The position numbers and the translations under genes are program-made. The notes beneath the pieces were generated by a model, which made no database searches, was not told the DNA's origin, and saw nothing but the letters and a program-made list of their open reading frames with translations. This document shows positions 1-6,001 of a DNA stretch of 6,001 nt, in pieces (the first letter of the stretch is position 1; each line of letters begins with the position of its first letter). The stretch comes from Porphyromonadaceae bacterium (GTDB taxonomy: Bacteria; Bacteroidota; Bacteroidia; Bacteroidales; Tannerellaceae), in the NCBI GenBank assembly GCA_003517945.1, contig DOZP01000225.1, positions 1 through 6,001 on the forward strand, written 5' to 3'.

Positions 1-4
1 ATTC

Positions 5-118
5 ATGGAGAAACAGGAAAAATACTGGAAACAAAAGAAGAAACCGATCCGGCATATTATATATAAGCTGTTGTTAATAACTGTATTGGGCTTTACCTCA
101 TGCCTTCGATGGATATAG
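5..118 (+). pseudogene. Truncated lipoprotein leader (signal peptide only)
   Basis: A 37-codon reading frame starts at ATG 5-7 and ends at TAG 116-118. The N-terminus is strongly basic (KQEKYWKQKKKPIRH). A hydrophobic run (IIYKLLLITVLGF) and a lipobox-like TSC follow, which is the layout of a Bacteroidota lipoprotein signal peptide. Only four residues come after the cysteine before the stop, so no mature protein is encoded in this frame. If one base is lost near 104, the cysteine joins a second frame that stays open to TAG 183-185 and reads FDGYSPNTLFTYEKSY and onwards. This suggests a frameshifted or truncated lipoprotein gene. The mature family is not recognisable. The upstream region and promoter lie outside the window. 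It could also be a chance hydrophobic ORF, but the combination of basic N-terminus, hydrophobic core and lipobox argues against that. Confidence 0.35.
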
Positions 119-166
119 TCCCAATACCCTGTTTACTTACGAAAAAAGCTATACTGATAATATTAT

Positions 167-421
167 GTGGACGATGAATTTGTAGTCAGTTACAAAGACC
201 GGACTGAAATTATCCGGCAGATTCATTACGGCAAAGTAATGACAAAAAACGGTCTGTTTTCACCAACAATTATGCTGAACGGCGAAATCATCGGTTCCTG
301 GAAAAAAACGACCACCAAAGGCGTTCCCAAGATCGAACTCTCTTTCTTTGAAAAAACATCCAAAAAAACGCAGGAACTTTTCAGGCCCGGCATAAAACGG
401 CTCGAAAAATTTTATGCGTAA
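167..421 (+). pseudogene. C-terminal fragment of a winged-helix DNA-binding protein (AlkZ/YcaQ-like)
   Basis: The 84 codons resemble the C-terminal end of the winged-helix DNA-binding family that includes the AlkZ/YcaQ DNA glycosylases. Visible hallmarks are DEFVVSYKDRT at residues 3-13, matching the family's D-E-[FY]-x-x-[SG]-Y-x-D-R segment; FSPTIMLNGEIIGSW at 31-45, matching the 'P-x-[IV]-x-x-[ND]-G-x-[IV]-x-G-x-W' strand pair; and a final FF-(x)n-FY helix region. Family members are usually around 350 to 400 residues, so roughly the first three quarters are missing. The only start is a GTG at 167 that is probably an internal valine codon. Just upstream in the same frame lie TAA 158-160 and TGA 155-157, so the frame cannot extend left. 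The fragment converges on the PUL operon with an 18-base gap. I infer a non-functional remnant. A frameshifted full-length gene is ruled out within the visible 166 upstream bases, which instead resemble a lipoprotein leader. Confidence 0.65.
390..417. repeat. 8-bp perfect inverted repeat between convergent genes
   Basis: GCATAAAA at 390-397 and TTTTATGC at 410-417 are exact reverse complements separated by 12 bases. The repeat overlaps the last codons of the AlkZ-like fragment and sits 22 bases past the stop of the DUF4185 gene. It could be a weak stem acting at the end of the minus-strand operon. However, the stem is AT-rich, and no T-run follows directly on either strand; the nearest on the minus strand is T7 at 368-362. 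I therefore do not call it a terminator. Chance is a fair alternative. Confidence 0.25.
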
Positions 422-439
422 AGGGTACATGCAAATTTA

Positions 440-1903
440 TCAAAGCGGTTTCCGGTTTACCCGCACATGATATCCCGGAACAAAGTTACCCATATCAGCC
501 AGTTCCGCCTTCATCAGAAACACGTTGTACGGCATCCACATAGACATCAGAAAATACAGATTATCACCGGATGCCGATAACGGATGAAAGTAAGAACCGT
601 ACAACTGCGCATACTCCTTACCCGAGGCCAACTCATACGGTTCGCTCCAGGGTCCGGTAATATGCGCAGCCGTACGCATGGTTATATTATACCTGTCCGC
701 ATTGAAATAAGCAATGATCCATTTTTTATGTTTATCATTGTAGATGAAAGACAATTCGCCCACTTTATCATCTATTACGGTAGTCGCCTTATCCTCATCG
801 CCTTTTATCCACTGACCGGCAACATGATTCCAATATTCATACTGATCGCGGTTTTCTATATCCGTTTCGCGAAAACGCGCCAGGCGTGCATCACTGTCCC
901 GCCCCGTCCGGGTTCCCATCATATAGACATAGCCGTCTTTTTTAAAATAGCCGCCCTGCCCGAAATGACTGTATGACGAAAAAGAGATATTTTCACACTT
1001 AGTCCATGTCTGACCATCATCCACAGACTTATACATGCCTGAGTAATTTGTAATCCATCCGGTCCAGTTCTTCATATTGAAATAATGTACATAATCAGCC
1101 CCATTGGCGCGAATGGCCGCCGTAGGTATGGATGTCCAGTCGCCATTTCCCGAATCATCTTTCCCGCCGTATACAATTTCGCGGGCATTTCCGCCATGAT
1201 CCGTAGCCATACTACTGAATGAAAGCCCGTCTTCCGGATCGTTATCTTCCGAAAAGGCCAACACATTGCATCGCCAGCTTCCGCCGTTCGGACCCGGTTG
1301 CGCCTGATTGGGCACAAAATCGCTTCCATACGTGTCTCCAAAAAAGATGCCGTACTTTCCCTCCTGCATTTCCCAAATAATACCGAGATCAGTCCCTCCT
1401 ACATTCCACCCGGTAGCCGTATTATTCGGATTGGGAAAAGACTCGTGCGGCATGGTTCTTCCCGTCACACGGGCTATACGGCTAACCTTACGGATAAAAA
1501 ATCCCCAACGGTTGTCGACATGCAGGGAAAGTATTGCCGACTCATTCCCATCCTTGTAATAAGCGCTCAGTAGTAAGCTGAAAGACGCAGGATCGGATTC
1601 TTGAATGGTGTAGTGAAACACATAGGATGAAGAAAGTTCTTCCCGGCCTATTGTAGCCGAATAACTATCTCCCCCACTCTTCCTGACCATCAGATAAGCT
1701 ATATCATCCGGATTTTTAAAGTTCAGGATCGCCGATACGGTTTTTGTTTCCCTGTCCGGAATAAGGTCTGTTTCCGGCGATGTGATCTCGTCAACCGGCA
1801 CGTAGGAGTCGTTATCATCACTTTTATTGCATGAATACATAGGAAGTGTATAAAAAATAATGACCAGATACAGTAGTTTTCTTTTTATAGATTGCAGTCT
1901 CAT
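440..1903 (-). CDS. Surface lipoprotein with DUF4185-type beta-propeller, candidate glycoside hydrolase (GH183-like)
   Basis: A 487-residue predicted cell-surface lipoprotein and the only likely enzyme in view. The signal peptide has basic residues at 2-9, a hydrophobic stretch and a lipobox ending at Cys25; NKSDDND follows, an acidic surface-export signal typical of Bacteroidota. Residues about 40-130 look like a beta-sandwich domain, closed by HVDNRWGFFIRKVSR. Residues about 140-480 match DUF4185: GTDLG (170-174), FFGDT (187-191), an Asp-box SVDDGQTW (293-300), VGELSFIYND (381-390) and TMRTAAHITGPWSEP (408-422). Asp172 and Asp190, 18 residues apart on adjacent strands, and Glu383 are plausible active-site acids; this is inference. 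Known for the family: some DUF4185 proteins are endo-D-arabinanases (GH183), five-bladed propellers. Specificity here is unproven, and related propeller families such as DUF5005 or GH43/sialidase-like folds remain possible. The start is fixed by the signal peptide. The leader is AT-rich with no Shine-Dalgarno sequence. It is the last gene of the operon. Confidence 0.85.
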   Translation of the reverse strand: MRLQSIKRKLLYLVIIFYTLPMYSCNKSDDNDSYVPVDEITSPETDLIPDRETKTVSAILNFKNPDDIAYLMVRKSGGDSYSATIGREELSSSYVFHYTIQESDPASFSLLLSAYYKDGNESAILSLHVDNRWGFFIRKVSRIARVTGRTMPHESFPNPNNTATGWNVGGTDLGIIWEMQEGKYGIFFGDTYGSDFVPNQAQPGPNGGSWRCNVLAFSEDNDPEDGLSFSSMATDHGGNAREIVYGGKDDSGNGDWTSIPTAAIRANGADYVHYFNMKNWTGWITNYSGMYKSVDDGQTWTKCENISFSSYSHFGQGGYFKKDGYVYMMGTRTGRDSDARLARFRETDIENRDQYEYWNHVAGQWIKGDEDKATTVIDDKVGELSFIYNDKHKKWIIAYFNADRYNITMRTAAHITGPWSEPYELASGKEYAQLYGSYFHPLSASGDNLYFLMSMWMPYNVFLMKAELADMGNFVPGYHVRVNRKPL

Positions 1904-2056
1904 TTTATTAAAAATTTCACCCGGACAATAAACACGGCAGAACAGGGGCTTTGCGATTCGATTCCGGTCAATGAGAATGTATCAAAAGCCTCATAGCAAA
2001 GGGTTATTTGACCAAACAAAGCTGTTGACACTTTCTCATCCGGCCCGGAACGCCTG
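1904..2056 (-). other. 153-base intra-operon spacer
   Basis: This spacer is far longer than the 12- and 36-base gaps elsewhere in the operon. On the minus strand one frame stays open through it, from about 2127 (inside the 3' end of the small lipoprotein gene) to TGA 1902-1900, a stop that overlaps the DUF4185 ATG as ATGA. The 75-codon frame has no ATG, and its last 50 or so codons read like a mildly hydrophobic peptide ending FIVRVKFLIK. It also holds an interrupted inverted repeat at 1964-2043. I see no convincing Bacteroidota promoter (TTTG at -33 with TAnnTTTG at -7 on the minus strand). It may be a processing or attenuation region, the remnant of a lost coding segment, or plain untranslated RNA. 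Confidence 0.5.
1964..2043. repeat. Interrupted inverted repeat in the intra-operon spacer
   Basis: The left arm CCGG-TCA-ATGAGAA (1964-1977) pairs with the right arm TTCTCATCCGG (2033-2043). Eleven base pairs form, with TCA as a three-base bulge and a 55-base loop. In the operon transcript it would form a long-range stem just downstream of the small lipoprotein stop codon and upstream of the DUF4185 start. No T-run follows the 1964 end on the minus strand, so it is not an ordinary intrinsic terminator. An mRNA stability or segmental-expression element is possible. A chance pairing cannot be excluded. Confidence 0.3.
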
Positions 2057-2467
2057 TCACTGAATTTCAACCACCCGGCTCCCGGAATAGAAGCGGTCTG
2101 TCGTCCCTGTTTCCTGCGCTTCGGCAGTTAAGTATCCTAACAGTTTAACGACAAACCGGTAGTTTTTATTCGTATCGATTGTAATATCTACGGACGTATG
2201 TTCGTTTTCCACCGTAACGATCTGTCTGTAAATATTATTTTCCACCACTTGCACACTCACCTCCAGCGGCCTCCTGAAATCAGCCGGTATATCGGCAGGT
2301 ATTTGCCATGCTAACCTGACAACATTTCCTTCTTTTGCATAACTCAGATTTTGCACTTCCGGCAGGGAGTGGTTAATTTCTTTATGATCAATAATATCCC
2401 TATCGTAACAACTTGTAAACAACATCATCACAAGCGTTATACCAAGTGTTTTAACTATATTCTTCAT
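2057..2467 (-). CDS. Small SusD-linked lipoprotein with fibronectin-III-like fold (DUF4945-like)
   Basis: A 136-residue lipoprotein. The signal peptide is MKNIVKTLGITLVMMLFTSC with the lipidated Cys at 20, followed by the acidic stretch YDRDIIDHKE, consistent with outer-membrane surface placement. From residue 35 the pattern is that of a single beta-sandwich of fibronectin-III type: SLPEVQNLSYAKEGNVVRLAWQ opening strands (34-55), then EVSVQVV, TSVDITI and NYRFVVKLLGYL strands. The length, the N-terminal SCYDRDIID and the position straight after susD resemble the family I know as DUF4945; that assignment is from memory. No catalytic motif is visible. Its place between the SusD-like gene and the propeller gene suggests an accessory surface glycan-binding or scaffolding role in the same PUL, which is inference. 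The start is 36 bases after the SusD stop in a very AT-rich gap, so the gene is co-transcribed. Confidence 0.8.
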   Translation of the reverse strand: MKNIVKTLGITLVMMLFTSCYDRDIIDHKEINHSLPEVQNLSYAKEGNVVRLAWQIPADIPADFRRPLEVSVQVVENNIYRQIVTVENEHTSVDITIDTNKNYRFVVKLLGYLTAEAQETGTTDRFYSGSRVVEIQ

Positions 2468-2503
2468 ACTGATTATTTATTTTTACATTAAAATTATATG
2501 ATA

Positions 2504-4312
2504 TCAATACCCGGGATTTTGCGTATAATTACCTTTTGCCCAATTGATCTGAGGTTGCGGTATCGGGAAAAATTCGTCACGCCCGGTAGTAAAGCGCGCA
2601 TTGTCCATCCATGAGAATCTGTTTTTCTCAATTGTAAAATAATCGTTCATGGTTTTTTCCAGTATTCCCCAACGCTGCAAATCAAAGAAACGACGTCCTT
2701 CACAAGCCATCTCAAGGCGGTTTTCCCATTGCAGCGCCTTCCATGCAAAGTCCTTATCCCATGTACAGTTTACGCCCGGTTTGTATGTTTCACATTTATA
2801 ATTCAATACCGGCGTACCGTCCGCCTTTTTTAAACGAGTCGTACTTTTCGCCGCCCGTTCACGGATTTTGTTGATCAACGGCAACGCTTCATCCCACCTG
2901 TCTAATTGGATAAGAACTTCGGCCTTCCACAACAATACTTCATCATACCGGATCATCCGTTTGTTCATCGAATTGAACTGCCATCCGTCATACAATAAGC
3001 ATCCGCAACCGGGATGCGGCAATTCTTTTACGGATTTCAGATAACCGTATTCAGCGCCGTTACGGATTCCTTTGCTTTCAAATATCAGACCGGGATCATA
3101 TTTCCAGGGATGTCCCGGTATGCCTGCCGTGTGACTGAAACGCGGATCGAACGTATATTTATTGAAATAATTTTCGTTGCCTCCCTCAACGAAAGCAGGA
3201 TTAACCGTTCCGTCGTCATTACGGATATAATCGCCATAATCATCATCATTATATGTATCAAACAGAGGCAATCCGTCGGATCCGGTTTTAAATGCATTAC
3301 CCATCGTATAGCTGACATGATGAAACCCGCAACATTTGAATTCTCCCCACTCCCAGGGATGGTTCAATCCTTCACTCCGGTTTATTTTACCTCCGGTAGA
3401 ACTGCCGTCGTCGATCGAATACTGAATTTCCCAAATAGATTCTTTTGTATTGTTATCAAAATCAACATCAAAGTTTTCGGCAAAATCTTCCTGTAAACCG
3501 ACTGCATTTCCTTCCTGATCCGTTAATTTGTTCAGGTAAACCAATGCTTCATTCAGCCTCTCTTTGTTAATATTCACAACCCGGTGCCTGTCATCCTGTT
3601 CATAAGCCATAAACAGAAGTGTCCTGGCGACCATTGCCGTCGCAGCGTTCTTATTGACTCTCCCTTTTTCCGGCTGGACTTCAGGTAAAAGCCTCTCCGC
3701 TTCCTTAAAATCGGCCAGAATCCTTTCCCACAGATACAAATCGTCCGGTTGACCTTTCTCCCTGTTAGGAACGGCTTCAAATTCAGCCGTAGCGCCTATC
3801 ACGTTTTCATCAATATAGGGTACATATTTAAAAAACTGCTTCAACCGGAAATGGGTAAAAGTCCGTATAAACATCACCTCCCCCATTCTGGCATCCTTAA
3901 CCGGATATTCCTCTTCGGATATTGTTTGTATCTTTTGTATCGCCGTATTACACCGTTGAATGATCTGGTAAGAGACATACCAGGGAAAATCAAGCGGCCA
4001 TCCGTTCGGAGTTAACGAAACAAACGTTTCCATATAACCCCATCCGTCTCCTCCGTCCCATGTTCCTCCTCCTCCTTTATAAGAGTCATCGGAGCGTAAT
4101 GACCCGGACCACCAGGGCGAGAACGGCGAATCCCAGGAAGGTATATCGGTCATCCGGGCATAGGCCGCCGTTACAAAACCGTCCATATCAACCGGTTTCG
4201 TAAGCAAACTTTCATCCAGCACCTGCTTGGGAGCTACATCAAGAAGATCGGAACAGCTATTTGCCGCAAACAGGCAGGCAAAAGCAACTATGATTAATTT
4301 AAAATTTTTCAT
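2504..4312 (-). CDS. SusD/RagB-like surface glycan-binding lipoprotein
   Basis: A 602-residue lipoprotein that would cap the neighbouring SusC-like barrel and bind its glycan at the cell surface. The signal peptide ends in AANSC with Cys20 lipidated, then SDLLD. SusD hallmarks in order: the early helix MGEVMFIRTFTHFRLKQFF (143-161) of the TPR-like part; GRVNKNAATAMVARTLLFMA (217-236); MIRYDEVLLWKAEVLIQL (453-470) with DRWDEALPLINKIRERA after it; LQWENRLEMACEGRRFFDLQRWG (527-549); and the C-terminus DEFFPIPQPQINW to TQNPGY (579-602). Length is typical, slightly above the usual 500 to 600. Odd points are a tryptophan- and glycine-rich stretch at about 60-112 and paired cysteines CC at 327-328 and CGC at 436-438. 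It starts 12 bases after the SusC stop, so the two genes are tightly co-transcribed and probably translationally linked. Specificity cannot be read from sequence. Confidence 0.96.
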   Translation of the reverse strand: MKNFKLIIVAFACLFAANSCSDLLDVAPKQVLDESLLTKPVDMDGFVTAAYARMTDIPSWDSPFSPWWSGSLRSDDSYKGGGGTWDGGDGWGYMETFVSLTPNGWPLDFPWYVSYQIIQRCNTAIQKIQTISEEEYPVKDARMGEVMFIRTFTHFRLKQFFKYVPYIDENVIGATAEFEAVPNREKGQPDDLYLWERILADFKEAERLLPEVQPEKGRVNKNAATAMVARTLLFMAYEQDDRHRVVNINKERLNEALVYLNKLTDQEGNAVGLQEDFAENFDVDFDNNTKESIWEIQYSIDDGSSTGGKINRSEGLNHPWEWGEFKCCGFHHVSYTMGNAFKTGSDGLPLFDTYNDDDYGDYIRNDDGTVNPAFVEGGNENYFNKYTFDPRFSHTAGIPGHPWKYDPGLIFESKGIRNGAEYGYLKSVKELPHPGCGCLLYDGWQFNSMNKRMIRYDEVLLWKAEVLIQLDRWDEALPLINKIRERAAKSTTRLKKADGTPVLNYKCETYKPGVNCTWDKDFAWKALQWENRLEMACEGRRFFDLQRWGILEKTMNDYFTIEKNRFSWMDNARFTTGRDEFFPIPQPQINWAKGNYTQNPGY

Positions 4313-4324
4313 TGATATTGCGTA

Positions 4325-6001
4325 TTAGAATTTGACATTTAAACCAAAAGATACCGAGAATGGGGTGAGATAGCCATAATCCGGCATTTCCGGATCAAAA
4401 CTGGTATATTTATCATTTCCCCAGCCTTTTTTAAGTGTTAAGACATTTCGCGCCGAAGCATAAAACCTCAGGTGTTGCATGAACAGTTTTTCCGATATTC
4501 TGCCCGGAAGCGTATAGCCAATCTCTATGTTCCGCAATTTCAGGTAAGACCCGTCTTCCACATAATAGCTGGAAAATCTGTTTTCCGCATTTTGCGTTGA
4601 ATTGGATATGGCAGGAATATCGGCATCCGGATTATCAAACGACCATGCGTCTAAAATCCTGACAGGATGGTTTTTTCCCGCCGGAACCGTGATATTCCAT
4701 AAGTCGGACTCCTGCTTCCAGATATTGTTCACTTTATTACCGTAAACACCCTGGAAAAACAGATTCATATCAAAGTTGCGGTATGCGAGATCAAAAGTAA
4801 TCCCGCCATAAAAATCAGGATCCGTAATGCCGACATAAGTCCGGTCATAGTTATCTATATATCCGTTGCCATCCAGATCTTTATACCGGATGCGCCCAAC
4901 CGTTTTTCCCGGTTGTTCCGCATGGTTATCCACTTCTTCCTGCGTTTTAAAAATACCGTCCGCCACATGACCGTAAAGAATATTCGGAGTTCTACCCAAA
5001 ACAAGGTCATGAACGCCATCGCCCGGATATTTATTGACCACATTCTGGGGAAGGTCAACCAATTTGGTTTTATAGGTCCCTATATTAGCCGAGATGGTAT
5101 ATTGAAACGCATTTTTCGGATCGCTTCCGAAAGCAAGTTCAAATTCAAATCCCCGGTTATTCATACTTGCACCGTTAATCCAGGGTTCGCCTCCTTCTCC
5201 CATAGCCGCGATGTAAGGCGTCTGAACCAATATATCCTTTGTTTTCTTGGAGTAATACCCCAATGATCCCCTCAGGCGCTGATTCAGAAACCCGAAATCC
5301 ACAGCCAGGTCGGTCTGTGTTGTCGTTTCCCATTTCAGATCCGGATTTCCCAGCCATGTCCTGTAATAACCCGAATACAGCGCACCCGTCTCATTACCCT
5401 CTACCGGATAGGACGTCTGGAAATAATCTGTTGAAAACGGAGTGGATGTATAGCCGCGCGGCAATCCCTGTACACTACCGTTCGCCCCCCAACCGGCACG
5501 TAGCTTAAGATCGGACAAAAAGTCCAGATTTTCCATAAATGATTCGTTTTTTATTCTCCATCCGGCCGAGAACGCGGGGAATGTTGCATAGCGGTTATTT
5601 TTTCCAAAGAGGGACGAACCGTCACGACGCAAGGTGAACGAAAGTAAATACTTGGTATCATAAACATAATTGGCCTTACCGAACAGGGAAAAATAAGTAT
5701 ATTCATCAGCCGAGCTTCTAAGCTCATACTTCGACCCGGTGGTGACACCTATGTGGGCGAAATCCCTGTCTTCGAGATAAATACCTTCTCTTCTTGCCGA
5801 AAAGCCCTCCTGCACAAACCGCGTAAATTCGGTCCCGAATACGGCGTCAAGGCTATGTTTGCGCGTATTAAGGCTGTAAGACAATGTGTTGGTCCATACA
5901 TAATTCAAGGGATGAGATTGACTATTTCCCACATAGTTTTCCCCGTCGCTGTTTCTGCCTCCGTTTTCCGACCAGACGCCATCTACCGCTCTGTTATAAG
6001 C
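4325..6001 (-). CDS. SusC/RagA-like TonB-dependent outer-membrane transporter (3' part)
   Basis: The frame is open from the window edge, giving 558 visible residues starting AYNRAVDGVWSENGG. A GTG at 5932 lies inside the gene and is not a start. Family members run to about 1000 residues, so the signal peptide, carboxypeptidase-like domain, TonB box and plug are beyond the edge; what remains is most of the 22-strand beta-barrel. Diagnostic segments, in visible numbering, are YLLSFTLRRDGSSLFG (118-133), the KLRAGWGANGS strand, NPDLKWETTTQTDLAVDFGF (219-238), the acidic DLDGNGYIDNYD loop (375-386), which looks like a calcium site, SYLKLRNIEIGYTLP (485-499), FYASARNVLTL, and the C-terminal GLNVKF ending in the aromatic residue needed for barrel assembly. 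It forms the import complex with the SusD-like protein 12 bases downstream. TonB energises uptake of oligosaccharide into the periplasm. There are no frameshifts in the visible part. Confidence 0.97.
   Translation of the reverse strand, partial: AYNRAVDGVWSENGGRNSDGENYVGNSQSHPLNYVWTNTLSYSLNTRKHSLDAVFGTEFTRFVQEGFSARREGIYLEDRDFAHIGVTTGSKYELRSSADEYTYFSLFGKANYVYDTKYLLSFTLRRDGSSLFGKNNRYATFPAFSAGWRIKNESFMENLDFLSDLKLRAGWGANGSVQGLPRGYTSTPFSTDYFQTSYPVEGNETGALYSGYYRTWLGNPDLKWETTTQTDLAVDFGFLNQRLRGSLGYYSKKTKDILVQTPYIAAMGEGGEPWINGASMNNRGFEFELAFGSDPKNAFQYTISANIGTYKTKLVDLPQNVVNKYPGDGVHDLVLGRTPNILYGHVADGIFKTQEEVDNHAEQPGKTVGRIRYKDLDGNGYIDNYDRTYVGITDPDFYGGITFDLAYRNFDMNLFFQGVYGNKVNNIWKQESDLWNITVPAGKNHPVRILDAWSFDNPDADIPAISNSTQNAENRFSSYYVEDGSYLKLRNIEIGYTLPGRISEKLFMQHLRFYASARNVLTLKKGWGNDKYTSFDPEMPDYGYLTPFSVSFGLNVKF

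Noticed and set aside
361..440. Intrinsic terminator for the operon just past the DUF4185 stop
   Set aside because: The 8-bp inverted repeat is AT-rich and no T-run follows it. The T7 at 368-362 is not preceded by a good GC stem.
584..976. 130-codon plus-strand open frame opposite the DUF4185 gene
   Set aside because: It lies wholly antisense to a well-supported gene, and its product has no recognisable motif or signal peptide. It is a shadow frame.
1904..2056. A secondary promoter for the DUF4185 gene in the spacer
   Set aside because: Several TTTG words occur on the minus strand, but none has a TAnnTTTG element at a proper distance.
3014..3496. 160-codon plus-strand open frame opposite the SusD-like gene
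   Set aside because: It is antisense to conserved SusD sequence, and the translation looks unrelated to any family.
4325..5932. Treating GTG 5932 as the start of the SusC-like gene
   Set aside because: The frame continues open to the window edge with barrel-like sequence, and the gene would otherwise lack its signal peptide and plug.
1..6001. Insertion sequence, integrase, tRNA or CRISPR array
   Set aside because: I found no transposase or integrase motif, no cloverleaf-like sequence with a CCA end, and no regularly spaced direct repeats.

Overview
The window looks like Bacteroidota chromosome, most likely a Bacteroidales gut or host-associated genus such as Bacteroides, Parabacteroides or Dysgonomonas. 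This rests on a SusC/SusD pair, three lipoproteins with Bacteroidota-style lipoboxes and acidic residues after the lipidated cysteine, and AT-rich leaders without Shine-Dalgarno sequences. I cannot name the species from the sequence.

Almost everything from about 440 to the right edge is one minus-strand operon, transcribed from right to left. In transcription order it holds the last 558 residues of a SusC-like TonB-dependent transporter (cut by the right edge), a complete SusD-like glycan-binding lipoprotein 12 bases later, a 136-residue fibronectin-III-like lipoprotein 36 bases later, and, after a 153-base spacer, a 487-residue lipoprotein with an N-terminal beta domain and a DUF4185-type beta-propeller. 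This is the downstream half of a polysaccharide utilisation locus (PUL). SusC and SusD would capture and import an oligosaccharide, the small lipoprotein is probably an accessory surface binder, and the propeller protein is the only candidate enzyme in view. Some DUF4185 proteins are endo-D-arabinanases (family GH183), so a D-arabinan or related furanoside polymer is a reasonable but unproven substrate. The PUL regulator, its promoter and any further enzymes would lie outside the window.

The left 430 bases have a different character. On the plus strand, facing the operon, lies a short lipoprotein-like signal sequence that stops almost directly after its lipobox, followed by a C-terminal fragment of a winged-helix DNA-binding protein of the AlkZ/YcaQ type without its first roughly 270 to 300 residues. 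I read this as a decayed or recombined junction at the edge of the PUL.

I found no tRNA, rRNA, CRISPR array, insertion sequence or clear strong terminator. The operon is of a familiar kind. The parts most worth following up are the substrate of the DUF4185 protein, the 153-base spacer with its inverted repeat and open frame, and the gene-remnant junction at the left edge.
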